Positions 23,224 through 30,078 of a stretch of 30,213 bases of DNA are shown piece by piece. The DNA is taken from contig CAKSWQ010000026.1 of NCBI GenBank assembly GCA_934512105.1, positions 1 through 30,213 of the forward strand, written 5' to 3'. Positions within the stretch are counted from its first letter, which is position 1, and each line of letters opens with the position of its first letter. A program made the translations under genes and the position numbers. Below the pieces are notes generated by a model. That model was not told where the DNA came from and searched no databases. It was given only the letters and a program-made list of their open reading frames with translations. This DNA comes from an uncultured Faecalibacterium sp. Its GTDB lineage: Bacteria; Bacillota; Clostridia; Oscillospirales; Ruminococcaceae.

Positions 23224-24069
23224 ATGTTCGGATATGTGATCCCGGATCGGGCCGGCCTCAGCCCTGAAGCGCAGAGCCGCTACCGCTCGGCCTACTGCGG
23301 GCTGTGCCGCCGCATCGATGCTCTGCACGGGCTGCGGGGACGGTTCAGCCTGAGCTATGACCTGACCTTTTTGAACATTCTGCTGTGCAGTCTGTACGAG
23401 GGCGAGACCCCCGCAGACAGCGGCATCAGCCGCTGCCCCATCCACCCGGTACATGGTGTGCTTTGGCGCAGCGCCGACCCTACCGACTACTGCGCCGACC
23501 TGAGCGTGGCGCTGCACTACTATAACGCACAGGACAAGTGGCAGGATGACCATAACCTGCTGGCGCTGGGGTACAGCGCTCTGCTGGACAACAGCACCGC
23601 CGAAGCCGCTCTGCGCTGGCCGCGCCAGTGCAATGCTATCCGCTCGTGTCTCGCCAAGCTTGCCGAGTACGAGGCCGCCGGCAGCACCGACCTTGACGCG
23701 GTGTCCGGCTGCTTTGGCACCCTGATGGCAGAGCTGTTCGACTACCGGCAGGACCGCTGGGCGCCGGAGCTGCGCAGCATCGGCTTCCATCTGGGCAAGT
23801 TCATCTACCTGCTGGACGCCTACGACGACCTGCCCCGCGATAAGCGCCGGGGCGCGTACAATCCCCTGCGGGAGCTGAGCACCCACCCGGACTACGAGGA
23901 AGAGATGCTGGACATCTTCGAGCTGCTGCTGGCACGCTGTGCGCAGAACTTTGAGCGTCTGCCCTGCGTGGAGGACGCAGACCTGCTGCGCAACATCCTG
24001 TATTCCGGCGTGTGGCTGAAATACAACTGCAAAAACGCAAAACGCACCGGAAAGCCCGATGCGTCTTGA
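23224..24069 (+). CDS. DUF5685-family protein
   Basis: This 281-residue protein starts MFGYVIPDRAGLSPEAQSRY and contains YCGLC (24-28), LSYDLTFLNILL (43-54) and LLDAYDDLPRDKRRGAYNPL in the second half, which I recognise as the DUF5685 pattern. It is mostly helical. The acidic DAYDD resembles metal-binding motifs of helical isoprenoid-type folds, but that is only an impression. Its function is unknown. Cys25 and Cys28 could bind metal or form a disulfide. The start is six bases after the zinc-ribbon gene with no clear ribosome binding site, so translation is probably coupled. A J-domain gene follows on the same strand. Confidence 0.8.
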   Translation: MFGYVIPDRAGLSPEAQSRYRSAYCGLCRRIDALHGLRGRFSLSYDLTFLNILLCSLYEGETPADSGISRCPIHPVHGVLWRSADPTDYCADLSVALHYYNAQDKWQDDHNLLALGYSALLDNSTAEAALRWPRQCNAIRSCLAKLAEYEAAGSTDLDAVSGCFGTLMAELFDYRQDRWAPELRSIGFHLGKFIYLLDAYDDLPRDKRRGAYNPLRELSTHPDYEEEMLDIFELLLARCAQNFERLPCVEDADLLRNILYSGVWLKYNCKNAKRTGKPDAS

Positions 24070-24129
24070 TTTTGTACCGATGTTCCGGTAAAATAAAACG
24101 GATATGGTGCAGCAGTGCTGTACCGTCAG

Positions 24130-24135
24130 TATAAT
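24130..24135 (+). promoter_or_regulatory. Probable -10 box for the J-domain gene
   Basis: A perfect TATAAT lies 21 bases before the ATG at 24157, with no good -35 box at the right distance. The gene may therefore be read both from this site and from the upstream operon. Confidence 0.45.
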
Positions 24136-24156
24136 GAGTGAGGAAGTATACCGAGC

Positions 24157-24909
24157 ATGAGAGATCCCTATGAGGTGCTGGGCGTTCAGCGCGGCGCAAG
24201 CGACGACGAGATCAAAAAAGCATACCGCGCCAAGTGCAAGCGCTGGCACCCGGATTTGAACCCCAACGACCCCACGGCCGAGGAGCACTTCAAGGAGGTG
24301 CAGGCCGCCTACGATGCCATTACCAAGGGCGATACCGGCCCCCAGATGGGTGGCAACCCCTACGGCGGCTACCAGCAGCAAAGCTACAACCGGCAAGGTT
24401 ATGGTCAGCAGGGCTACGGCCAGCAGAACTACGGCTACACCGGTTTTGACGGCTTTGATGGGTTTGAGGGCTTCGACCCCTTTGGCTTCGGCTTTGGCTT
24501 TGGCGGCTACCAGCAGGCCGGGCCCAGCGCCTCCGGTACCGACACCCCGGAGATGCAGGCTGCCCGCAACTTTGTGGCCAGCGGCCGCTATGCCGAGGCG
24601 CGCCGTGTACTGGACGGCATGACCGGACGCAATGCGCGGTGGTATTATCTCTCCTCGCTGGCCAATCAGGGCCTTGGCAAAAGCGTAGACGCCCTGCAGG
24701 ACGCCCGCCGCGCTGTGCAGCTGGACCCGAACAACACCGAGTACCAGATGCACCTGCGCCGGATGCAGAACCCCGGCCAGACCTACCGCACCCAGACCAC
24801 CTACGCCCAGCCCGGCGGGTTTGGGCGCTGGTGCTGGAGCATGATCTTGCTGAACCTGCTGTGCAACTGCTGCTGCGGCGGCTGGGGCTTCCGTGGGTTC
24901 AGAATGTGA
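24157..24909 (+). CDS. J-domain protein with aromatic Gly/Gln-rich linker and TPR-like tail
   Basis: This 250-residue protein has an N-terminal J domain (about 3-58) with the HPD motif (31-33) that stimulates an Hsp70 (DnaK). A low-complexity region (about 64-122) of Gly, Gln, Tyr, Asn and then repeated Gly-Phe-Asp/Glu units follows. Residues about 130-205 form two or three helices like a TPR (ARNFVASGRYAEARRVLDGM). The end is a hydrophobic stretch with a Cys cluster (Cys 226, 236, 238-240). There is no DnaJ zinc-finger or C-terminal substrate domain, so this is a specialised co-chaperone. It sits behind a zinc-ribbon membrane protein and a DUF5685-type protein. GAGGAAG precedes the ATG by ten bases. 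Confidence 0.85.
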   Translation: MRDPYEVLGVQRGASDDEIKKAYRAKCKRWHPDLNPNDPTAEEHFKEVQAAYDAITKGDTGPQMGGNPYGGYQQQSYNRQGYGQQGYGQQNYGYTGFDGFDGFEGFDPFGFGFGFGGYQQAGPSASGTDTPEMQAARNFVASGRYAEARRVLDGMTGRNARWYYLSSLANQGLGKSVDALQDARRAVQLDPNNTEYQMHLRRMQNPGQTYRTQTTYAQPGGFGRWCWSMILLNLLCNCCCGGWGFRGFRM

Positions 24910-24958
24910 TGGGAAGAGAACGATTTGAAATGGCTTCCGCTGCGCTCTAGCCATTTTC

Positions 24959-25034
24959 AGCGGAAAAGTTATTTTAAATTTTGGGATAGCGGAACGCCTG
25001 CGGGCGTTCCGCTATCCCATTTTCACAGGAGGGG
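24959..25034 (+). repeat. cTGCGg-hairpin repeat element, copy 2 (also terminator of the J-domain gene)
   Basis: AGCGG, an AT-rich stretch, a perfect 16-bp stem (24983-24998 with 25003-25018; 17 bp with the outer T-A pair), loop TGCG between C and G, then ATTTTCACAGGAGGGG. It is 50 bases downstream of the J-domain gene in the sense direction and can work as its terminator. A more decayed hairpin with TGCG in its middle lies just before it (24927-24957). Confidence 0.75.
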
Positions 25035-25067
25035 TCATAAAGGGAAACCACCTGTCAACCGCCACGT

Positions 25068-25140
25068 CCCTCCCCGTGAAAAAGTAAATCGGGAAAATCC
25101 GCAGATTTTCCCGATTTACAAATAAAAATAAAATTCCGCT
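25068..25140 (-). repeat. cTGCGg-hairpin repeat element, copy 3 (inverted)
   Basis: On the minus strand AGCGGAA, an AT-rich stretch, a perfect 16-bp stem (25084-25099 with 25104-25119), loop TGCG between C and G, then TTTTTCACGGGGAGGG. It faces copy 2, so 24959-25140 as a whole is an imperfect inverted repeat with AGCGGAA ends. The 33 bases between the copies show nothing recognisable. Confidence 0.75.
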
Positions 25141-25187
25141 ATTGATGCGCAGAGCATCGCGGAGCGCATTCCAAATCGTCCACTGCC

Positions 25188-25225
25188 AAAAAAGGCTGCT
25201 GCACGCACGGTGCAGCAGCCTTTTT
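25188..25225 (-). terminator. Terminator of the lipoprotein gene
   Basis: A perfect 11-bp stem (GGCTGCTGCAC with GTGCAGCAGCC, five-base loop) is flanked by six T on the minus strand and five on the plus strand, so it can work both ways. It lies 27 bases after the lipoprotein stop codon. Confidence 0.9.
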
Positions 25226-25251
25226 CTGTTTACTGATGTAAGGGGTCGCTC

Positions 25252-25743
25252 TTACTTCTGGGGAGCTTCGAAAGCGATGGCGGTAGCACCGGCAGCGGCG
25301 TCCACGCTCTTCAGAGAGATGGGTGCCACCTCGTAGTGCAGGGTGTCAAAGCTCTGGGTATTGCCGTCCTCGGTGGTGAACTCCAGAACGTAGACAACAT
25401 CACTCTGCTTGTCAGCCTCGACGTCGCGGGTGATGACGATGCTCTCGCCGTCAGCCAGACCCTCGCCTGCCAGGTTCTCGCCCTTGTCCTCAGAGCCTGC
25501 ATCGTACAGGTACAGCTCGGTCACCTTGCTGCCGGTGGTGTTGTACACGGTGTACTCGGCAGAAGTAGCCTCAGCCTCAGAGGAAGCGACCTCGGAGGAA
25601 GCGGCCTCGGAAGAGGCAGCAGCAGAGGATGCAGTGGAGGATGCGGTGGAGGATGCAGCAGTAGAGGCAGAGCCGCCGCAGGCGGTCATGCCGACAGCCA
25701 GTGCCAGAGCGGCAGCGGCAATTGCAACAGTCTTGAGCTTCAT
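25252..25743 (-). CDS. Secreted lipoprotein with Ser/Ala/Glu linker
   Basis: This 163-residue protein has a signal peptide with lipobox (GMTAC, Cys22), so it is probably lipid-anchored on the outer face of the membrane. A linker of Ser, Ala, Thr and Glu (about 25-65, SSTASSTASS then SSEAASSEVASSEAE) is followed by a beta-rich domain of about 100 residues (EYTVYNTTGSKVTELYLYD...). I do not recognise the domain; it looks like a small beta sandwich, with no catalytic motif. The ATG at 25743 has AAGGAGA seven bases upstream, which decides the start over an in-frame upstream one. It has its own promoter, a folded leader and a terminator. Confidence 0.85.
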   Translation of the reverse strand: MKLKTVAIAAAALALAVGMTACGGSASTAASSTASSTASSAAASSEAASSEVASSEAEATSAEYTVYNTTGSKVTELYLYDAGSEDKGENLAGEGLADGESIVITRDVEADKQSDVVYVLEFTTEDGNTQSFDTLHYEVAPISLKSVDAAAGATAIAFEAPQK

Positions 25744-25775
25744 AGGGAAATCTCCTTTTTCTTCTTTTGTTGGTG

Positions 25776-25816
25776 TCAGGCCTCCGGCAGCATACCAACT
25801 GCCTTGGTTGGCCTGA
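25776..25816 (-). promoter_or_regulatory. Folded leader of the lipoprotein mRNA
   Basis: The 5' leader of about 75 bases contains TCAGGCC pairing with GGCCTGA, enclosing CCAA/TTGG and GGCAG/CTGCC pairs that compete with one another. It ends about 33 bases before the start codon. No known riboswitch class is recognised. Confidence 0.45.
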
Positions 25817-25825
25817 TGTCCTTCC

Positions 25826-25853
25826 ATTATACGCATGTTGACGAAAATAGCAA
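25826..25853 (-). promoter_or_regulatory. Promoter of the lipoprotein gene
   Basis: The minus strand has -35 TTGCTA (25848-25853), a 16-base spacer and a perfect -10 TATAAT (25826-25831). Confidence 0.75.
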
Positions 25854-25864
25854 GCTTTTTTCGT
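25841..25864. promoter_or_regulatory. Inverted repeat over the -35 box of the lipoprotein promoter
   Basis: ACGAAAATAGC and GCTTTTTTCGT form an 11-bp inverted repeat with one mismatch and a 2-base centre, covering the -35 box. It could be a repressor site. The rest of the gap up to 26013 is AT-rich with nothing else recognised. Confidence 0.45.
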
Positions 25865-26013
25865 TAAAAATCAACGATGAAGCAAGAACTGTTACCATTT
25901 TGACATGAATTTGGAACATTTTAGGTGATGTAAACTTGAAGCAAATTGTTAATGCTCCAGTCTGCCCCTGTGCGCCCGCCGGAGAGCGGACGAAAAAAAA
26001 TTTATTTTTCCCC

Positions 26014-26042
26014 TTGACAACGCCCCACCGCCGTTGTATACT
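26014..26042 (+). promoter_or_regulatory. Promoter of the TetR-type gene
   Basis: The plus strand has a perfect -35 TTGACA (26014-26019), a 17-base spacer and -10 TATACT (26037-26042). The expected start is at about 26049, immediately before the operator palindrome. Confidence 0.85.
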
Positions 26043-26050
26043 GTGCATCG

Positions 26051-26063
26051 TGAACAGCGTTCA
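26051..26063. promoter_or_regulatory. Probable TetR operator O1
   Basis: TGAAC-AGC-GTTCA is a perfect 5-bp inverted repeat with a 3-base centre, placed at the transcription start of the regulator gene. The same half-sites with the same spacing occur at 26685-26697. Confidence 0.65.
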
Positions 26064-26089
26064 TGTTGGGAGGTGAGCGTACGAATCCA

Positions 26090-26638
26090 ATGGCAACGTC
26101 CAAAGCGGACATCCTGAAAACCAGCCGGGAGCTGATCCAGCAGAACGGCTGGGCAGCGGTCAACATCCGTGCGGTCGCCGCAGCCTGCGGGGTCTCCGTG
26201 GGCTGCATCTACAACTACTTCGGCTCCAAGACCGAGCTGGTAAGCGCGGCAGTGGAAAGCATCTGGAACGACATCTTCCACCACCCGGAGGATGAAGCCG
26301 TGTTTCAGGATACCCTGTCCTGCATCCGGTGGATGTACCGGCAGATGGAATACGGCTGCCAGCAGTATCCCGGCTTCTTCACCCACCACGCGCTGGGTTT
26401 TGTGCAGCAGGACACCGATGACGGCAAGCAGCAGATGCGGCAGACATGGCAGCACATTCTGGATGCTTTGTGCAACGTGCTGCGCCACGATGCCAAAGTC
26501 CGTCCTGACGCCTTTACCGAGCAGTTCACCCCGGAGCAGTTTGCGGGCATCCTGTTCTCCCTGATGCTGTCTGCGGTGGTGCAGCAGAGCTTCGACCCCT
26601 CTGCGGTGCTGGAGATCGTGCGCAGAACCATTTATTAA
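26090..26638 (+). CDS. TetR/AcrR-family transcriptional regulator
   Basis: This regulator of about 182 residues has an N-terminal TetR helix-turn-helix (about 25-47: IRAVAAACGVSVGCIYNYFGSK) and a helical ligand/dimer domain with several aromatic residues. The inducer cannot be read. I favour the ATG at 26090 (MATSKADIL), although the strong GGAGGTGA is 13 bases away. The in-frame ATG at 26063 has no ribosome binding site and lies inside the operator. The gene carries a palindrome at its own start and another before the next gene, a membrane protein. It therefore probably represses itself and that neighbour. Confidence 0.88.
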   Translation: MATSKADILKTSRELIQQNGWAAVNIRAVAAACGVSVGCIYNYFGSKTELVSAAVESIWNDIFHHPEDEAVFQDTLSCIRWMYRQMEYGCQQYPGFFTHHALGFVQQDTDDGKQQMRQTWQHILDALCNVLRHDAKVRPDAFTEQFTPEQFAGILFSLMLSAVVQQSFDPSAVLEIVRRTIY

Positions 26639-26648
26639 GCAAAAAACA

Positions 26649-26673
26649 TCCCACAGTCCTGTGGGAGTTTTTT
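26649..26673 (+). terminator. Terminator of the TetR-type gene
   Basis: An 8-bp stem TCCCACAG with CTGTGGGA and a two-base centre, so the real loop is larger by one or two pairs, is followed by G and six T. It lies 10 bases after the stop codon. Confidence 0.85.
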
Positions 26674-26684
26674 AAGCCTCAATG

Positions 26685-26697
26685 TGAACATAGTTCA
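26685..26697. promoter_or_regulatory. Probable TetR operator O2
   Basis: TGAAC-ATA-GTTCA has the same half-sites and spacing as O1; both read GTGAACAnnGTTCA. It is 139 bases before the membrane-protein gene and just upstream of a possible promoter, TTGGCT-18-TACTAC (about 26701-26730). The rest of the gap, including a GC-rich stretch at 26755-26785, shows nothing else certain. Confidence 0.6.
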
Positions 26698-26835
26698 ATT
26701 TGGCTTCTGTGCCCCGCAGACCATACTACTGCAAGCCCTTTTCCCTACGATGCCTCCGGTACGGCTCGGCCGCGCCGGTTCGCTATAAAATCAAAAACAA
26801 CACCTGCGATCAAAACAAACAAAGGAGAAAAACGT

Positions 26836-27510
26836 ATGAGAGCTATTATTGAGACTGTTTTCGACATCTTCTATCTGGTCACCGTGCTCACGGTGGGCAT
26901 CCGCATGATCTGCGGCAGCAAGGCCGGCACCCAGTTCCGTCTGTTCGGCCTGATGGCCGTTGTGCTGGGCGCGGGCGATTCCTTCCATCTGGTGCCCCGC
27001 GCACTGGCGCTGTGCACCACCGGCCTGGAAAGCTACGCCGTGCCGCTGGGTCTGGGCAAGTGGATCACCTCTGTGACCATGACCGTGTTCTATGTGCTGC
27101 TGTACTACGTCTGGCGCAAGCGCTACCAGATCGAGGGACAGAAGAACGTGACCGCCGCTGTGTACGCCCTGTCCGCTGTGCGCGTTGTGCTGTGCATGAT
27201 GCCGCAGAACCAGTGGCTCACCAACCACACCCCGCTGGCATGGGGCATCCTGCGCAATGTGCCCTTTGCCCTGCTGGGTCTTCTGATCATCGTGCTGTTC
27301 TACCGCAGCGCCAAGCAGAACAACGATAAGGCCTTCCGCTGGATGTGGCTGACCATCGTGCTGAGCTTCGGCTTCTATATCCCCGTGGTGCTGTGGGCAG
27401 ATGTCAACCCCCTGATCGGTATGCTGATGATCCCCAAGACCTGCGCCTACGTCTGGACGGTGCTCATCGGCTACAACGCCATGAAGGCCGAGACCGGCAA
27501 GCAGAACTAA
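26836..27510 (+). CDS. Seven-helix integral membrane protein of unknown function
   Basis: This 224-residue protein has about seven hydrophobic segments (near 6-22, 34-54, 75-95, 106-122, 136-157, 168-188 and 192-213) with short loops and almost no soluble domain. A GAGDSFHLVPR motif (45-55) with Asp and His in a membrane segment, and charged residues near the ends (WRKRYQIEG, YNAMKAETGK), stand out. I do not recognise the family. AAAGGAG lies eight bases before the ATG. The upstream TetR gene and the shared operator suggest it is the regulator's target, perhaps answering a membrane-active or small hydrophobic compound; that is inference. Confidence 0.85.
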   Translation: MRAIIETVFDIFYLVTVLTVGIRMICGSKAGTQFRLFGLMAVVLGAGDSFHLVPRALALCTTGLESYAVPLGLGKWITSVTMTVFYVLLYYVWRKRYQIEGQKNVTAAVYALSAVRVVLCMMPQNQWLTNHTPLAWGILRNVPFALLGLLIIVLFYRSAKQNNDKAFRWMWLTIVLSFGFYIPVVLWADVNPLIGMLMIPKTCAYVWTVLIGYNAMKAETGKQN

Positions 27511-27542
27511 GCTTTCCCCCTGCGGTTTTTCCGCTGCTTAAC

Positions 27543-27594
27543 AAAAAAGTCCGCCGACAGACAGCGATGCACTGCTCTGCCGACGGGCTTTTTA
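27543..27594 (+). terminator. Bidirectional terminator between membrane-protein and GntR genes
   Basis: A long imperfect stem (AAAAAGTCCGCCGACAG... with ...CTGCCGACGGGCTTTTT) is flanked by A and T runs on both sides. The two genes converge here. Confidence 0.8.
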
Positions 27595-27606
27595 TTCAAT
27601 TTCTTT

Positions 27607-28281
27607 TTACCCCTCGGTGAAATATTCCGGGTGGACGCTGCGGGCCTGCTCCACCGAAAGCTTATAGCGGTTCAGGTGGCTTTCCAGTGCCTCGCCCAGT
27701 TCATCGGCGGTGCCGTGCAGCACCATTTCCAGAATGCGGGTGTGGGCAGCGCAGACGGACTTGTTCTCGTTGGTCTGCAAGCTGAACTTGCGGATGCGCT
27801 CCACATGCTGCAGCTCGCCCAGCATGTGGTCAAAATGCGCCTCCATGCCGGTGATCTCAAAGGCCTTGCGGTGGAACTGGTTGTCCAGTTCCAGCAGGCG
27901 GGTCTCCCGGTCCGGCTGGGTCAGGTCAGCTTCCAGCAGACGGTAGTTCTCGATGATCTGCCGGTACTCCTGCTCCTGCTGGTCTGTCAGGCGGCCGCGC
28001 ACCCGGTTCAAGATCTCTTTTTCAAGGGTAAAGCGGGCAAACTGCTCCAGCTCCATCCGCTTCAGGTCGATGGGGGCCACATGGGTGCCGCTTTGCGGCT
28101 TGATGTCCACCATGTGGGCAATATTGAGCATGATCAGCGCCTCCCGCATGGGGGTGCGGCTGATGCCCATCTGCTCCGCAAGCTCCCTGTCGTTCAGGGG
28201 GTCGCCGGGCTTCAGCTCCATGGTGATGATCCGGCTTCGGATGGTCTGATATGCCTGTTCCCTCGCACTCAAAGATGCCAT
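27607..28281 (-). CDS. GntR-family regulator, FadR/FCD subfamily
   Basis: This 224-residue protein has an N-terminal winged helix (about 6-70; LNDRELAEQMGISRTPMREAL at 29-49 is the recognition part) and a C-terminal all-helical FCD domain. Asp133, His137, His180 and His202 are placed as the usual metal-binding set (DNQFH, AAH, ESH). Such proteins respond to organic acids or sugar acids, but the ligand here is unknown and no catabolic operon is adjacent. GGGAGA precedes the ATG by eight bases. An inverted repeat overlaps its own promoter, so autoregulation is likely. Confidence 0.9.
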   Translation of the reverse strand: MASLSAREQAYQTIRSRIITMELKPGDPLNDRELAEQMGISRTPMREALIMLNIAHMVDIKPQSGTHVAPIDLKRMELEQFARFTLEKEILNRVRGRLTDQQEQEYRQIIENYRLLEADLTQPDRETRLLELDNQFHRKAFEITGMEAHFDHMLGELQHVERIRKFSLQTNENKSVCAAHTRILEMVLHGTADELGEALESHLNRYKLSVEQARSVHPEYFTEG

Positions 28282-28306
28282 TGCAGTGTTCTCCCTTCGG
28301 GGTCAG

Positions 28307-28341
28307 TTGGTAATATATTAGTATATGACCATATTACCCAA
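28307..28341. promoter_or_regulatory. Inverted repeat (operator) over the GntR gene promoter
   Basis: TTGGTAATAT (28307-28316) and ATATTACCCAA (28331-28341) form an inverted repeat. It extends to CAGTTGG/CCAACTG outside, with one extra C on the right. It covers the -10 box. Confidence 0.6.
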
Positions 28342-28359
28342 CTGCCGGGCAACTGTCAA
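28331..28359 (-). promoter_or_regulatory. Promoter of the GntR gene
   Basis: The minus strand has a perfect -35 TTGACA (28354-28359), a 17-base spacer and -10 TAATAT (28331-28336). Confidence 0.8.
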
Positions 28360-28404
28360 TAGCAGGAGCAACCGAAATTTGCGGACATTTTTTTGCTATT
28401 TTGT

Positions 28405-29046
28405 TCAATGAAGTGCCCGCGCCGGGCGGTACACCACCGGCAGCCACACAAAAGCCACCGCCAAGCCGCAGGCCACATCAATGACCGAGTGCTGCTTGGT
28501 GAACACGGTGGACAGGCAGATCAGCGCCGCCCACGCCCATGCCAGCACCTTGCGCAAAGGCTTTCCCTCTGCCAGCTTGCTGTGGCTGAAAGCCATTGCC
28601 ATGCAGGCGGAGCTCTGGCAGTGGATGGAGGGGCAGACGTTTACGGCGGCGTCTGCTTTCCACAGCAGCTGCATGACCCGCAGCGCCGGGTTGTCCCTGC
28701 CAAGGGTCTCCACGGCGGGGCGCAGTTCCAGCCCGTTGGGCAGGATCATGTACACGATCAGGCAGAAGGTCATGCCGGAAAACATGGTCAGGCAGAGCTT
28801 ATCGTAGGTAGCAGTATCACACCACCACAGTGCCGCCGTCACCCCCGCCAGCAGCAAAAACCAGCTGCAATAGGGGAGCACGAACCACTCGTTGAAGGGG
28901 ATCAGATCGTCCAGCGGACTGTGAATGATATATTTCGGGGCGGTGATGGTAAGATCCAGCCAGAAGAACCAGATCAGGTACACCACCCAGTACAGCTGGT
29001 ACCACAGGTGCGGGCGGCACCGGCTGCGCAGTTGGCTAAGCTTCAT
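28405..29046 (-). CDS. PAP2-superfamily membrane phosphatase/transferase
   Basis: This 213-residue protein has about six membrane segments and the PAP2 active-site pieces: CPSIHCQSS (138-146) for the PSGH motif and STVFTKQHSVIDV (179-191) for the SRxxxxxHxxxD motif, with Lys184 where many members have Arg. Its active site would face outside. Likely substrates are lipid phosphates or undecaprenyl diphosphate, but inositol-lipid transferase relatives have a similar layout, so the reaction is open. The ATG at 29046 has AGGAG seven bases upstream and is chosen over an in-frame start 19 codons earlier. It is divergent from the HAD gene. Confidence 0.85.
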   Translation of the reverse strand: MKLSQLRSRCRPHLWYQLYWVVYLIWFFWLDLTITAPKYIIHSPLDDLIPFNEWFVLPYCSWFLLLAGVTAALWWCDTATYDKLCLTMFSGMTFCLIVYMILPNGLELRPAVETLGRDNPALRVMQLLWKADAAVNVCPSIHCQSSACMAMAFSHSKLAEGKPLRKVLAWAWAALICLSTVFTKQHSVIDVACGLAVAFVWLPVVYRPARALH

Positions 29047-29082
29047 GTCGTTTCTCCTATTTTTTATGTGAATTGACGTGTT

Positions 29083-29111
29083 ATTATAGCACATTCCGTC
29101 CACTTGCGCAA
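29083..29111 (-). promoter_or_regulatory. Promoter of the PAP2 gene
   Basis: The minus strand has -35 TTGCGC (29106-29111), a 17-base spacer and a perfect -10 TATAAT (29083-29088) with extended TGC. Its -35 box overlaps the -35 box of the divergent HAD promoter. Confidence 0.8.
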
Positions 29112-29132
29112 ATGCTGCCCCTGCGATACAAT
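29104..29132 (+). promoter_or_regulatory. Promoter of the HAD gene
   Basis: The plus strand has -35 TTGCGC (29104-29109), a 17-base spacer and -10 TACAAT (29127-29132). A small AATAAG/CTTATT hairpin (about 29136-29153) lies in the leader before AAAAGGAG. Confidence 0.75.
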
Positions 29133-29169
29133 AAAAATAAGCTGGATCTTATTATAAAAGGAGTACGTC

Positions 29170-30078
29170 ATGCCACAACAATTTCCCGCCATCCGTCTGG
29201 TCGCGCTGGATCTGGACGGCACCCTGCTGAACCGTGAGGGTCACGTCACCCCCCGCACCCGCGCCGCCCTGCAGGCCGCCGTGGACAAGGGCGTGTACAT
29301 CGTGCCCGCCACCGGGCGTCCGCTGGCCAGTCTGCCGCCGGAGGTGGCGCAGCTGCCCGGCATCCGCTACGTTATCACCTGCAACGGTGCCGCCGTGTGG
29401 GACTTGGGCACCGACCCCGTGGGCGCAGTGTACAGCCGCTATTCCAACGCGAAAGAGCACCGCACCAGCACCCCGGTCTGCCTGCTGCACAGCCTGATGC
29501 CGGTGGAGACTGCCCGCGAAGCCTTTGCGGTCTGCGAGAGCTTCCACGCCGACCTGCGCATTTTTTCGGACGGATACGCCTGCACCGATGCCCGCAGCAT
29601 TGCGCTGGCCGCTGCCCGGGCAGCAAAGAAGGACAGCACCGAAGCGCGCCAGCCCAACGATGGCCGCTTTACCATCCTGCGGGATGCCGCCGAGTGGATG
29701 AGCCGCAACGCCTTTGCCATTGAAAAGCTCTGCGTGTTCTTTGAGGATCCGCAGCAGGCTGCGGCTGCGCTGCCCCGTTTCCGGGCCATCCCGGGCGTGG
29801 AGATCGTGCAGGGGTCGCCGAAAAACGTGGAAGTGACCGCCGCCGGTGTGGACAAGGGCGAGGCGCTGCGCGCGCTGGCAGACCGGCTGGGCGTCCCGCA
29901 CGCATGCACCCTTGCGGTGGGCGACAGCGAGAACGACCGCGCCATGCTGCAAAAGGCCGGGGTGGCCGCTGTGATGGCAAACGGGATGCCGGAGATCCGG
30001 GCGCTGGCGCACCTTGTCAGCAAGGCCGACTGTGATCATGACGGCGTGGCCGAGATATTGGAAGCCCTTGGCATCTGA
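29170..30078 (+). CDS. Cof-type HAD-superfamily phosphatase
   Basis: This cytoplasmic 302-residue phosphatase of the IIB (Cof) type has DLDGT (14-18, nucleophile Asp14 and acid Asp16), ATGRP (47-51), Lys229 in VDKGEAL, and GDSENDRAML (251-260) for magnesium. The cap domain lies between about 85 and 195. The family acts on sugar phosphates, FMN, pyridoxal phosphate and the like; the substrate cannot be read. Length and motif order are normal. AAAGGAG is seven bases before the ATG. It has its own promoter, back to back with the PAP2 gene. Confidence 0.92.
   Translation: MPQQFPAIRLVALDLDGTLLNREGHVTPRTRAALQAAVDKGVYIVPATGRPLASLPPEVAQLPGIRYVITCNGAAVWDLGTDPVGAVYSRYSNAKEHRTSTPVCLLHSLMPVETAREAFAVCESFHADLRIFSDGYACTDARSIALAAARAAKKDSTEARQPNDGRFTILRDAAEWMSRNAFAIEKLCVFFEDPQQAAAALPRFRAIPGVEIVQGSPKNVEVTAAGVDKGEALRALADRLGVPHACTLAVGDSENDRAMLQKAGVAAVMANGMPEIRALAHLVSKADCDHDGVAEILEALGI

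Noticed and set aside
22708..24954. A 748-codon minus-strand open frame spanning three plus-strand genes
   Set aside because: It runs across zinc-ribbon, DUF5685 and J-domain genes and shows no domain; it is an artefact of high GC.
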